Of a DNA stretch of 64,000 nt, positions 57,291 through 64,000 are shown in pieces. The notes beneath the pieces were generated by a model, which was not told the DNA's origin, did no database searches, and saw nothing but the letters and a program-made list of their open reading frames with translations. Origin of the DNA: a virus. Position 1 is the first letter of the stretch. Each line of letters opens with the position of its first letter. A program made the translations under genes and the position numbers. The stretch is from positions 1 to 64,000 of IMG/VR virus record IMGVR_UViG_3300006028_000011. One strand, written 5' to 3'.

Positions 57291-57775
57291 GGGCGCATCC
57301 GCACCGCGGGCAGCCTGGCGTCCAGGGCGGTCGACAGCTCGGCGAGCGTGAGCCCGGTCCGGCGCCACCGATCGATGAGGCAGCGGGCGGGCGGGGTGAT
57401 CGACTCCCGGCCGGGGTCGCGCCGGCGCGGGCCCACGTCGAAGCCCAGGGACCACGCCTCCAGCTCGAGCAGGCCGTCGTCCCATGGACCGCCGTCCTGG
57501 AGCCGCTCCAGCGCCACGAGGATCGTGTCGAGGTGGTCGTGCGGCAGCCGGCCGACCATCGCGGCCAGGCCCGGCTCCTCCTCGCTCCCGACCTCGTCCG
57601 GGTCGTCAGCGCCGATGACCGGCAGCGGGTGGTCGCGGTGCGCGCGGATGGCGGCGGCGACCCACCAGGTCCACGCCGGGTGCGGTCCGGGGGAGATGGA
57701 GACCGCCGCGTCCCACTCGGGGTCGGCGGCCTGCGGGCGGGACCGACGCAGCCGGTCGAGCAAGGACAGGCTCAC
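57284..57775 (-). CDS. Hypothetical protein
   Basis: The 163-residue product has TWWVAAAIRAHRDHPLPVIG and a helical C terminus (CLIDRWRRTGLTLAELSTAL). No family is recognised. Confidence 0.5.
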   Translation of the reverse strand: MSLSLLDRLRRSRPQAADPEWDAAVSISPGPHPAWTWWVAAAIRAHRDHPLPVIGADDPDEVGSEEEPGLAAMVGRLPHDHLDTILVALERLQDGGPWDDGLLELEAWSLGFDVGPRRRDPGRESITPPARCLIDRWRRTGLTLAELSTALDARLPAVRMRPW

Positions 57776-58059
57776 CGCGACCGCTTGCCCTCCCCTTCGC
57801 GCACCCGGCCCTGGACGAACCAGTACTGGTCAGCGGTGAGTCGGCCATCGGCCTTGGCCGCCTCCACCTCCTGCCAGGTCCCCTCCTCGGGGTAGCAGCC
57901 GAGGTGCTCCCGGACCCACTCGTCGGGCCCCACGCCGGGCGGCGGGCGCTGGTAGACGCTGGGCTCGCGGTACTCGCGCGCCGCCAGCCGGTCGGCCAAC
58001 TCCTCCAGCGTCAGCTCGCCGACCCCGAAGTGACCGATCAGGTCCGAGATCTCGCTCAT
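57772..58059 (-). CDS. Hypothetical protein
   Basis: The 95-residue product starts MSEISDLIGHFGVGELTLEE after GGAGGTGAG and has PEEGTWQEVEAAKADGRLTA. No family is recognised. It overlaps its neighbours. Confidence 0.55.
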   Translation of the reverse strand: MSEISDLIGHFGVGELTLEELADRLAAREYREPSVYQRPPPGVGPDEWVREHLGCYPEEGTWQEVEAAKADGRLTADQYWFVQGRVREGEGKRSR

Positions 58060-58253
58060 CTCACCTCCGAGCCGGGCACGACCGGCGCCGGCGTGGCGAC
58101 CGCCTGGTGCGGGCCGCCCCAGCGGACGTCCTGGAACATCTGCAGCGCCATGCGCTGCAGCTCGTCGAGGCTGGGCGCCACCGCCACCCTGGCCAACAGC
58201 TCCCACCCGATGGAGGTGCGGCGCAGCACGAGCACGGTGTGGCCGGGGGCCAT
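58056..58253 (-). CDS. 65-residue hypothetical protein
   Basis: MAPGHTVLVLRRTSIGWELL is followed by LQRMALQMFQDVRWGG. The TGATG overlap with the upstream gene supports it. No function is known. Confidence 0.5.
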   Translation of the reverse strand: MAPGHTVLVLRRTSIGWELLARVAVAPSLDELQRMALQMFQDVRWGGPHQAVATPAPVVPGSEVR

Positions 58254-58552
58254 CAGTCCCAGATCGGCCCCGGCGGGGGCAGCGCGCGGGGCTCGCGCCG
58301 GGGACACATCGCCTGGACGAGCCCGGCCAGCGCGCCGGCCACTTCCACATCGCGCCGCATCCACACCTCCCAGGTCGCGGCCCAGCGGGTACCGCGCATC
58401 CAGTCCCGCGCGATCATCTCGATCCAGGCGATCTCGGCCAGGGCGCGGGCGACGGCTCGCAGGTCGTTGCCCCGCTCGGCCGCCGCCAGCTCGCCGTAGG
58501 CCGCCCGGAGCGCCCGAAGGATGGCGTCCCCGTCGGCCAGCTGCGGGCTCAC
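58253..58552 (-). CDS. Helical hypothetical protein
   Basis: The 99-residue product (VSPQLADGDAILRALRAAYG) is helical with ALAEIAWIEMIARDWMRGTR. The GTG overlaps the stop of the small membrane gene upstream. Confidence 0.55.
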   Translation of the reverse strand: MSPQLADGDAILRALRAAYGELAAAERGNDLRAVARALAEIAWIEMIARDWMRGTRWAATWEVWMRRDVEVAGALAGLVQAMCPRREPRALPPPGPIWD

Positions 58553-58665
58553 GGCTCCGGCGGACGCCTGCTGGCGGCGACGAGGCCGGCCATGGCCAGC
58601 ACGCCGACGCACACGCCAGCGACGAAGGCCCCGACGGCGATCGCCGCGAGCGCCAGCGGGTTCAC
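58549..58665 (-). CDS. 38-residue membrane peptide
   Basis: VNPLALAAIAVGAFVAGVCV and VLAMAGLVAAS form one hydrophobic helix. GGAGG lies 5 bases before the GTG. It is the first gene of the operon leading to the CRISPR effector. Confidence 0.55.
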   Translation of the reverse strand: MNPLALAAIAVGAFVAGVCVGVLAMAGLVAASRRPPEP

Positions 58666-59565
58666 GCCGGCCTCCGCGAGGTGGGGGCCGCGATCAGGTG
58701 GTCCGTGCCAGAAGGGAATCCGATGCGAACCGGGAGATCACGACCCCCACGCCGAGGGGCCGGGCGGCGGCCGGGACTGGCTGTGGATCCCGGACGCCGC
58801 CCGCGCCAGTCGGAGCAGGGCGCTGGGCGGGTGGAAGGCCGCGACCGTCGAGCCGCGCGGAGCCGAACGAGGGAGCCTGGCTGCCCGCGCCCGATCACGA
58901 CCCTCCACGCCGCCAGGGAGGCCCCGAAGCACGAGGCCTCCCCACGGGCGGGACTGAAGGCGAAGGGGAGGGCGGAGCACGTTGCCCCGCCCTGGTTAGG
59001 GAGAGGAATTCGAACTACAGAGGGACGGGGCCCAGGCGTTTTCCCGCCCGCCCAGGCGCCCGCCCCTCCCGCATATGCGGTTGGACTCGAAGACCGCCGC
59101 CGCTCGGGGCGGGCGAGGAGGGCCGAAGCCCTCCTCGCACCTCCACCGAGCATGGCTGCGGGGGTGAGGTCATGGAGAGGGGGCGAGGGCCTGGATGTCG
59201 AATGGGAGCGGCCCCCGCCCGGTGGCGTAGAGGTGGTCAGAGTCGACGCGAAGTGCCTGGCGCTCGGGACCAGGCGTGCCGCGTGTGTATCCGCTCGAGT
59301 AGTAGTGAGGATGATCGAAATCGACCAGGGCTTGACGCGGGCCCGAGCCCCGCGTCGGAGGCGTCCCTTCCCCGCCCTCCGGGGGGACGCTGCGGCGGCG
59401 ACGACCGGGACTCCGCCAGGCCAGGTACGGCGGCTCTGGCCTTGTCCCCGTTCTGTCGCCGATCCGCAACGCATGCACCCAGCAAATCAGGCGAAGGGCT
59501 GGGGATAGGTGGCCTCCGACCCACAAAGTCGGGTCGTCGTGTGGGCTCGCGCCCACAAGCTGCGG
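58666..59565. other. ~0.9-kb gap without a convincing gene
   Basis: No frame here shows family motifs, good starts or the tight overlaps seen elsewhere. Long open frames exist on both strands but are Arg/Pro/Gly-rich shadows of high GC. The gap holds the second copy of the 70-bp hairpin element, a tRNA-3'-end-like stretch near 58995-59025 and probably the promoter of the minus-strand operon starting at 58665. Confidence 0.6.
59101..59170 (+). repeat. Dispersed 70-bp hairpin element, copy 2
   Basis: This matches 42919-42988. The arms are GCGAGGAGGGC and GCCCTCCTCGC (59113-59123, 59128-59138). The closing pair is C-G here and G-C in copy 1, while the rest is nearly identical. Confidence 0.85.
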
Positions 59566-60819
59566 CTACAGGGCCTGGGCGAGCTGCTCGTCGAGCTGGC
59601 GCACGGCCGGCTCGTCGCTCCAGGGCGCCAGGCGGTGCCGTCGGACACCGTGCACGCGGTGGACCGCCTCCAGGTGGCCCAGCTCTGTGGCCTCCGCCAG
59701 CGCCAGGCCGAGCATGCCGCTGGCGGCGTCGGGCTCCCCGAGCTGCGCGTAGGCGGCGCCCTGGTCCGCGTGGAGCAGGGGGCGATGGGCCGCGTACGGC
59801 GACTTGATCGGCCCCAGCACCCGGATCGCCTCGGCCGGCTCGCCGAGGAGCTGGTGGATGGAGCCCGCGAAGCTGTCCACGAGGAAGTCGGGGAGGAACC
59901 GGCGCAGGTAGTGGGTCTGGACGCGGCCCTTCGCGATGACATCGCGTCCCCGCTCGAGCAGGACACGCGCCTCGGCGACGTGGCCGGCGGCCGCGTGCTC
60001 CTCGGCTGCGCGCAGGATGACCGGGGCCCCGATGCTCACCGGGGTAGAGGGCGAGACCAGCCGCATCGCTCGGTCCAGGCAACTCCGGGCCTCTTGGGGG
60101 AGGCCGCCCAGGCCACCGGACTTCACCGGCGACAGGCTGTCCGCGCGCAGCATGAGGAGGAGCGCGAGGATGTCCGAGTCGCCGGCTTCAACAGCCAGCC
60201 TCTCGCCGAGGTCCAGGTAGCTGTGCGTCTCGTCCGGGCGCTGCGCCATCAGGCTGACCCACGCGCTGATCGCGCTCGTGCCCGCCGTGATCGACGCCAG
60301 CCGCCGGTACGGGCGCTCGGGCGCGGACTGCTGGAGGCGCATGTACATGGTCGTCAGGTGCATCTCCAGCTGGGGGAGGAGGTCGCGAGGGGGCATGATC
60401 GGCCGGCCGGCGGCCAGCTTCTCGGTCAGGCCCTCCCAGTAGTCGAGCAGGGTGTCGTCGAGGCCCGCGGCCGCGTGACGACGTTCCAAGCCCTGGATCA
60501 CCTGGTGGGCCAGGGTAGTCGGAACCGGAGCCAGACCCGATCCGACGGCGGCCGCGCGACGAAGGAAATCACGGCGCTCCACTGCGCCCACCCTACCGCC
60601 GCAGCCGGTCAGGAGCCAGCCCGCATCGTGGTCGACCAGGCGTTCAGCCAGCGCCTGGCTGAGCCGGGCGACGGTGGATGCCCTCGGGTCGTTCCCGTTT
60701 TCAACGGACACCACTGCATCGCGGCCCACATCGGCCGCACGTGCCAGCTCCGCCTGGGACCATTTCGCACGGTCTCGCTCCTGCCGTACGCGGTCGCCCA
60801 AGGTGACCGTCCGCTGCAT
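59566..60819 (-). CDS. HTH-TPR regulator
   Basis: The 417-residue product has an XRE HTH (VRQERDRAKWSQAELARAAD, VGRDAVVSVENG) and then ~330 helical residues with TPR-like pairs (SYLDLGERLAVEAGDSDILA, EEHAAAGHVAEARVLLERG, GAAYAQLGEPDAASGMLGLA). This is the layout of actinobacterial XRE-TPR regulators and of RRNPP-type peptide receptors. ATG 60819 is chosen for GGAGG at 7 bases. It is monocistronic with its own promoter. Confidence 0.75.
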   Translation of the reverse strand: MQRTVTLGDRVRQERDRAKWSQAELARAADVGRDAVVSVENGNDPRASTVARLSQALAERLVDHDAGWLLTGCGGRVGAVERRDFLRRAAAVGSGLAPVPTTLAHQVIQGLERRHAAAGLDDTLLDYWEGLTEKLAAGRPIMPPRDLLPQLEMHLTTMYMRLQQSAPERPYRRLASITAGTSAISAWVSLMAQRPDETHSYLDLGERLAVEAGDSDILALLLMLRADSLSPVKSGGLGGLPQEARSCLDRAMRLVSPSTPVSIGAPVILRAAEEHAAAGHVAEARVLLERGRDVIAKGRVQTHYLRRFLPDFLVDSFAGSIHQLLGEPAEAIRVLGPIKSPYAAHRPLLHADQGAAYAQLGEPDAASGMLGLALAEATELGHLEAVHRVHGVRRHRLAPWSDEPAVRQLDEQLAQAL

Positions 60820-60865
60820 AACCACACCTCCCGCCCTTCCCCTTTACGTCCCCTTAACCGTTGTG

Positions 60866-60894
60866 ATCCTGCGCCGATGGCACGAGAATGGCAA
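60866..60894 (-). promoter_or_regulatory. Probable promoter of the HTH-TPR gene
   Basis: On the minus strand TTGCCA (60894-60889) and CAGGAT (60871-60866) are 17 bases apart, 46 bases before the ATG. The -35 box is close to consensus and the -10 box is weak. Confidence 0.4.
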
Positions 60895-61020
60895 GCACGG
60901 TTGTCAGATACCTGACCAACCGCAACAGCGGCGCAACCGAACACCGCTACTCGCAGCGTACTGCGATTCGTCCTCGAATGTCCATTCAATCGTCCTCGCT
61001 CAGACGTAGACTAGCCGACG

Positions 61021-61245
61021 GTGGGCATGCCAACTGATACAACTCGGCGAGTGCCGAAGGGAGCCAAGACCGTCCGGCTGGACCCGTATGCCCTCGACGA
61101 CCTGGATCACCTCCAGGGCCAGCTGCACAAGAACCAGCGGGAGATCGTCGAGATCGCGCTCGCGCATCTGCGCGAGACGGTTCGGCGGGGCGATCAGATC
61201 CACCTCGTCGTCGTCCGGGAGCGGCCCGCGAACGGCCGGGCCTGA
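61021..61245 (+). CDS. Ribbon-helix-helix (CopG-like) regulator
   Basis: The 74-residue product has GAKTVRLDPYALDDLDHLQG and QREIVEIALAHLRETVRRG, an RHH fold. The start is GTG 61021 or ATG 61027. It is divergent from the HTH-TPR gene and ended by a hairpin terminator. Confidence 0.65.
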   Translation: MGMPTDTTRRVPKGAKTVRLDPYALDDLDHLQGQLHKNQREIVEIALAHLRETVRRGDQIHLVVVRERPANGRA

Positions 61246-61253
61246 ACGACGAA

Positions 61254-61288
61254 ACGCCCCCGGCCGCCGCATGGGCAGCCGGGGGCGT
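61254..61288 (+). terminator. Hairpin terminator with CCGCATGGG loop
   Basis: ACGCCCCCGGC (61254-61264) pairs with GCCGGGGGCGT (61278-61288). The loop shares CCGCATGGG with the terminator at 62290, so they belong to one family. Confidence 0.75.
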
Positions 61289-61404
61289 CAGGGGGGGTGT
61301 GGAGTCGGAGGTGGGCGGCCGGCTGGTCTCCGCCGAAGCGGGCCTGCTGCCGGTTGGAGTGTAGCGACCAGCGCGCTTGACGTGACCTGGACCCCTCGGG
61401 CAGG

Positions 61405-61809
61405 ATGTTCGCCGCATGGCGAGAGAGAGGGAACGCCCTGACAGCCCCGCCGGGTGACCGGCCGTCCCGTTGGCTCCTCGAGGTCCGCGATCCGCGGGGA
61501 CGCCTCGTCCGCTGCGATCCAGACTGGTGGCGCGACCACGTCGTGGCCGACCATCAGGAGATGGGCGCTCCCGAGCTGGTGCAGGTGGCCCGAGATGCCC
61601 TGGCCGAGCCAGGGTGCATCACGGCCTCGAAGAACCATCCCCAGCGGGAGTGCTACTACGTCGATGCACCGCCGTCCCACGGTGGTCCACGCCTCAAGGT
61701 GAAGGTGGTCGTGGAGTTCCACAGGTTTTCCAAACGGGGTATGGTGGTCACCGCGCACCGGGTCCCGGCCATCACCTATGGCGAGTGGGAGGTCTGGAGG
61801 AGGTCATGA
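61405..61809 (+). CDS. RelE/barnase-like (PBECR-type) toxin candidate
   Basis: The 134-residue product has WRDHVVADHQEMGAPELVQV, EPGCITASKNHPQRECYYVD, LKVKVVVEFHRFSKRGMVVT and AHRVPAITYGEWEVW, a pattern shared by phage barnase/RelE-like RNases. It overlaps a DUF2283-like gene, the usual partner. RNase activity is inferred only. Confidence 0.55.
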   Translation: MFAAWRERGNALTAPPGDRPSRWLLEVRDPRGRLVRCDPDWWRDHVVADHQEMGAPELVQVARDALAEPGCITASKNHPQRECYYVDAPPSHGGPRLKVKVVVEFHRFSKRGMVVTAHRVPAITYGEWEVWRRS

Positions 61810-62234
61810 CCGAGCAGCTCTCGATCGGAGAGGCGACCCTGACGAACGAGCAGGGGGCTCGCCGGGGGGTGGCGCAGCTCGACGAGATCGACCCGAAGCG
61901 CTGGTACGTCTACTACAACCGCCGCCAGGACACCTTGTACTTCCGCGCCGTCGGGCACGGGCCGGCGACCTCGTACCACCTCCCCGACGAGCCCGAGGTG
62001 TTCCTGCGCCTGGACGGCAATCTCCACCTGGTGGGGATCGACCTCACCGACTTCCGCCGGGTCCTGGTCAAGCGCCATCCGGAGATGCGCTATGCCGTGC
62101 GGGCCCTCCACGTCGCCCAGCTGATGCGGCGTGTCAGGTGGCTTCGCGCCGTCGCCGAGACGCTCGACCGCGGGATCCAGGCGCGGGCTCGCGACGACAT
62201 CCAGCGAGTCACCGCCCGCCTCTGCCCTGGCTGA
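61806..62234 (+). CDS. DUF2283-like antitoxin candidate
   Basis: The 142-residue product has WYVYYNRRQDTLYFRAVGHG and VFLRLDGNLHLVGIDLTDFR, matching the DUF2283 core, plus a long helical C terminus. The ATG overlaps the toxin-like gene stop (ATGA), supporting a two-gene unit. Confidence 0.6.
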   Translation: MTEQLSIGEATLTNEQGARRGVAQLDEIDPKRWYVYYNRRQDTLYFRAVGHGPATSYHLPDEPEVFLRLDGNLHLVGIDLTDFRRVLVKRHPEMRYAVRALHVAQLMRRVRWLRAVAETLDRGIQARARDDIQRVTARLCPG

Positions 62235-62289
62235 CGGGCACCTGGCCCCGCACCCCATCCTCGTCCTCGGCGCCGCCTGAACGCGACGA

Positions 62290-62324
62290 AGCGCCCCGGC
62301 CTCCGCATGGGAGACCGGGGCGCT
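62290..62324 (+). terminator. Hairpin terminator with CCGCATGGG loop
   Basis: AGCGCCCCGG (62290-62299) pairs with CCGGGGCGCT (62315-62324). It follows the plus-strand toxin-antitoxin-like pair and mirrors the terminator at 61254. Confidence 0.75.
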
Positions 62325-62346
62325 CGCTGGTAGGGGAGAGGTCAGA

Positions 62347-62628
62347 TCAGGGCGGACGCTCGCGCCGGGCCAGGTGGTGCCACGCGACGTGCTCCGCGCT
62401 GGGCTCGCCGTCCGGGTGGTGGCAGCGGCAGACGTGGTGCCCGCCGGCGGTCTGGTGTCGGCCGATCCGCCAGCAGCCGCGCACCTCGCAGTTGTGGCGG
62501 CGCCAGAAGCTCCAGGTGAGGGCCGCGAGAGCGCCCACGATCCCCAGGTCCCCGCCGAAACCCGACCAGGCGAGGTACGGGACCCCGCTGGCGTCGTCCA
62601 GACCGAGGACGTGGAGGAGGGCGCCCAT
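62347..62628 (-). CDS. Small membrane protein with Cys/His tail (actinophage type)
   Basis: The 93-residue product has a hydrophobic stretch (GGDLGIVGALAALTWSFW) then HNCEVRGCWRIGRHQTAGGH and VCRCHHPDGEPS, a pattern common in actinophage lysis regions. The Cys/His part may bind zinc. Confidence 0.65.
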   Translation of the reverse strand: MGALLHVLGLDDASGVPYLAWSGFGGDLGIVGALAALTWSFWRRHNCEVRGCWRIGRHQTAGGHHVCRCHHPDGEPSAEHVAWHHLARRERPP

Positions 62629-62632
62629 CAGG

Positions 62633-62860
62633 TCACAGCGCGGGTGGGCGCCTCCCGGTCTGGAGCGCGTGCATCCCCGCGCGGTGCTGGAACACGGGGA
62701 TGAACAGCCCGAGCGCGGCCAGCGCTGCGGTGAGCACGACGACGACCCCGGAGCGGGTGGCCGGGTCCAGGTGGAGGACGCCAGCGGCCGTGAGCACGTC
62801 GAGGATGGCGGTGACGAGCGCGACGATGGCCGCGGAGAGGGTGCCGGGCGCCGGGGTCAC
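62633..62860 (-). CDS. Holin-like protein
   Basis: The 75-residue product has two hydrophobic helices (LSAAIVALVTAILDVLTAAG, SGVVVVLTAALAALGLFIPV) and a basic tail, the layout of actinophage class II holins. It lies downstream of the papain-like gene in a lysis-type cluster. Confidence 0.65.
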   Translation of the reverse strand: MTPAPGTLSAAIVALVTAILDVLTAAGVLHLDPATRSGVVVVLTAALAALGLFIPVFQHRAGMHALQTGRRPPAL

Positions 62861-62910
62861 AGCTGCCGGTCCACCCAGTCCGGGGCCGGCGGGGGTCCGA
62901 TGATGGTCAT
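62857..62910 (-). CDS. 17-residue peptide
   Basis: MTIIGPPPAPDWVDRQL has GGAGG upstream and overlaps both neighbours. It may serve only for translational coupling. Confidence 0.35.
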   Translation of the reverse strand: MTIIGPPPAPDWVDRQL

Positions 62911-63044
62911 GGCGAGCCTCCAGTCGAGATCGGGACGAGCGGCGCCGGCAGGATGCGAGGGCTCCCGGGCGGGCCGCCGCAGTAGGCGATGGTCAGGACG
63001 AGGACGACGAGGAGCACGGCGAGGGCGGCGACGAGCCACCTCAG
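62907..63044 (-). CDS. Single-helix membrane protein, start uncertain
   Basis: The frame reads LRWLVAALAVLLVVLVLTIA then YCGG and a Pro-rich tail. The only in-frame start near the upstream stop is CTG, so the beginning is uncertain. It may be an accessory lysis protein. Confidence 0.4.
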   Translation of the reverse strand: MRWLVAALAVLLVVLVLTIAYCGGPPGSPRILPAPLVPISTGGSP

Positions 63045-64000
63045 CAGCCGGGCATGTCCTCGGAGAGGTGCGCGTGCGGGACGTTGTGCTGGCCGGACAC
63101 CCCCTGCGCCTCGGCCCACGCGATGACGGCGAAGGCCCACGAGCGCTCGGGCTCGGGGAGGCGGTGCGCGACCCGCTGGAGCCACGCGATCACGGCCGGC
63201 GGGGGGATCGGGAAGGGCGGCGGAGCCGGGCTCGGCGTGGGGGCGGGTGCGGGCGGTGCGTTGCCGCCGATCGAGTCCATGTCCGCGATGAGCGCGTCGA
63301 GCGCCAGGCCGCACGGCAGGGCGCGGCTGGAGAGGCGCTGGTAGTCGGAGGGGATGACGGCGTACTGCTCGCTGAAGTACGTGGCGACGAACGCCCAGGT
63401 CGCGCGCTGGAGCTGGCCCCAGGTGACCACCGTGACGCCGTGCGCGTCATAGCCCAGGATCGGCACGCAGTGCCCTCCGACGATGCCGCCGTCGTCGGAG
63501 ACCACGTCCCACGCCTTGCCGGCCTGGAACTGGTCGAGCGCGCTGGCCGGGACGTCGAACCCGCAGTAGAGGCCCGAGAACAGCCAGCAGGCCGCCTGGA
63601 GGTCCGCCTGGTTGGCGCTGACTGCCGCCCAGCCGAGGATCTTGTCCCCGGCGAGCCCGACGTCGCGCCACTGGGTGAGCGCCTGGACGCAGGTGCCGCC
63701 CTGATCGGTGCTCGGGTCGCCAGGGACGTACCCCAGGCCCTCGTATGCCTTGAGGATGTCGGCGTCGGAGACGATGCGCGGCGAGCCGTCGACCTCGGCG
63801 GTGAAGACCTCGGTCATGTGGGCCTGGCCCGCGATGAGGCAGTCCCCGAGCTGGTCGTTGAGGTCCATCGGCCACGAGGCGATCCCGGCCGTGTAGTTCA
63901 CCGCCGCCGGGCCGGCTGGGAGGTCGCGCAGGTAGGCGCGGAGTCGGAGCTGGCGCTGGAGGACGGCGTGCGGGGTCGGGTGGCGGCCGAGGCGGTAGGG
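63041..64000 (-). CDS. Papain-like cysteine protease-fold protein, N terminus cut off
   Basis: The open frame continues past base 64000, so the start is outside. Visible motifs are DLNDQLGDCLIAGQAHM (catalytic Cys region), GGHCVPILGYDAHGVTVVTW (catalytic His region) and WAFVATYFSEQYAVI, the C1 peptidase core, followed by a Pro-rich linker and a small C-terminal domain. In the phage lysis region it may act on peptidoglycan cross-links or be a virion protease. Confidence 0.7.
   Translation of the reverse strand, partial: PYRLGRHPTPHAVLQRQLRLRAYLRDLPAGPAAVNYTAGIASWPMDLNDQLGDCLIAGQAHMTEVFTAEVDGSPRIVSDADILKAYEGLGYVPGDPSTDQGGTCVQALTQWRDVGLAGDKILGWAAVSANQADLQAACWLFSGLYCGFDVPASALDQFQAGKAWDVVSDDGGIVGGHCVPILGYDAHGVTVVTWGQLQRATWAFVATYFSEQYAVIPSDYQRLSSRALPCGLALDALIADMDSIGGNAPPAPAPTPSPAPPPFPIPPPAVIAWLQRVAHRLPEPERSWAFAVIAWAEAQGVSGQHNVPHAHLSEDMPGC

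Noticed and set aside
58990-59090. tRNA gene or tRNA-derived attachment site
   Set aside because: A minus-strand stretch resembles a T-arm followed by CTCTCCCTAACCA, and GGGAGGG can pair with CTCTCCC. The T-stem does not pair, no D-arm or anticodon arm forms, and the spacing is wrong, so at most it is a relic.
58662-59474. Minus-strand frame of 270 codons in the gap
   Set aside because: It has no motif, lacks a ribosome binding site and coupling, contains the hairpin element and tRNA-like bases, and has composition typical of spurious frames.

Overview
The window reads as a contiguous piece of a large, very GC-rich tailed-phage (or prophage) genome. No chromosomal housekeeping gene is visible. 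A complete head module (terminase subunits, portal, head-morphogenesis protein, prohead protease/scaffold, major capsid protein) shares the window with two tyrosine integrases, an excisionase, a replication initiator, DNA methyltransferases, a Mom-like DNA modification protein, a RusA-like resolvase and lysis-type genes. The DUF2637/SpdB2-type membrane protein, the HTH-TPR regulator and many small Cys-rich proteins of actinophage type suggest an actinobacterial host, but that is inference. No tail genes are seen, so the genome extends beyond both edges. Genes are packed with GTGA, ATGA and TGATG overlaps, or with a TAG stop directly abutting the next start.

Layout. 1-2.3 kb: sugar-nucleotide and glycosyltransferase genes immediately downstream of the capsid gene. 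2.3-16.8 kb (minus strand): head and packaging genes, an unusual Arg-rich repeat protein at 13.1-14.6 kb, virion-type proteins and a small holin-like protein. 17.0-18.3 kb (plus): first integrase behind a recognisable promoter. 18.4-35.9 kb (minus): replication initiator, HNH protein, N6/N4 methyltransferase, Mom-like protein, second integrase with excisionase, C5 methyltransferase, PD-(D/E)XK nuclease, gp3-like protein and a run of small unknown genes. 35.9-38.8 kb (plus): a compact cassette of HTH-Nudix, tandem Nudix and toxin-antitoxin-like genes behind an AT-rich operator. 38.8-50.7 kb (minus): many small genes, including a GmhB-like phosphatase, RusA, LuxR-type and XRE regulators, a GNAT acetyltransferase, a GIY-YIG protein, membrane proteins and a lytic transglycosylase.

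51.2-56.2 kb (minus) is the most interesting part. It holds, in order of transcription, a 560-residue TnpB/Cas12-like protein, a CRISPR array of 15 identical 37-bp repeats plus two decayed ones, then cas1, cas2 and cas4, closed by a strong hairpin terminator. No Cas3, Cascade, Cas9 or Cas10 gene lies anywhere in the window. The TnpB-like protein occupies the place of a single effector, is larger than a typical transposon TnpB, and carries Thr where the third RuvC catalytic Asp is expected. This suggests a phage-borne type V-U/V-M-like system that binds rather than cuts.

56.2-64.0 kb holds a SAM methyltransferase overlapping the effector, small genes, a roughly 0.9-kb gap with a repeated hairpin element, an HTH-TPR regulator, a ribbon-helix-helix protein, a RelE/barnase-like toxin with a DUF2283-like partner, a holin-like protein and a papain-like protein cut by the window edge.
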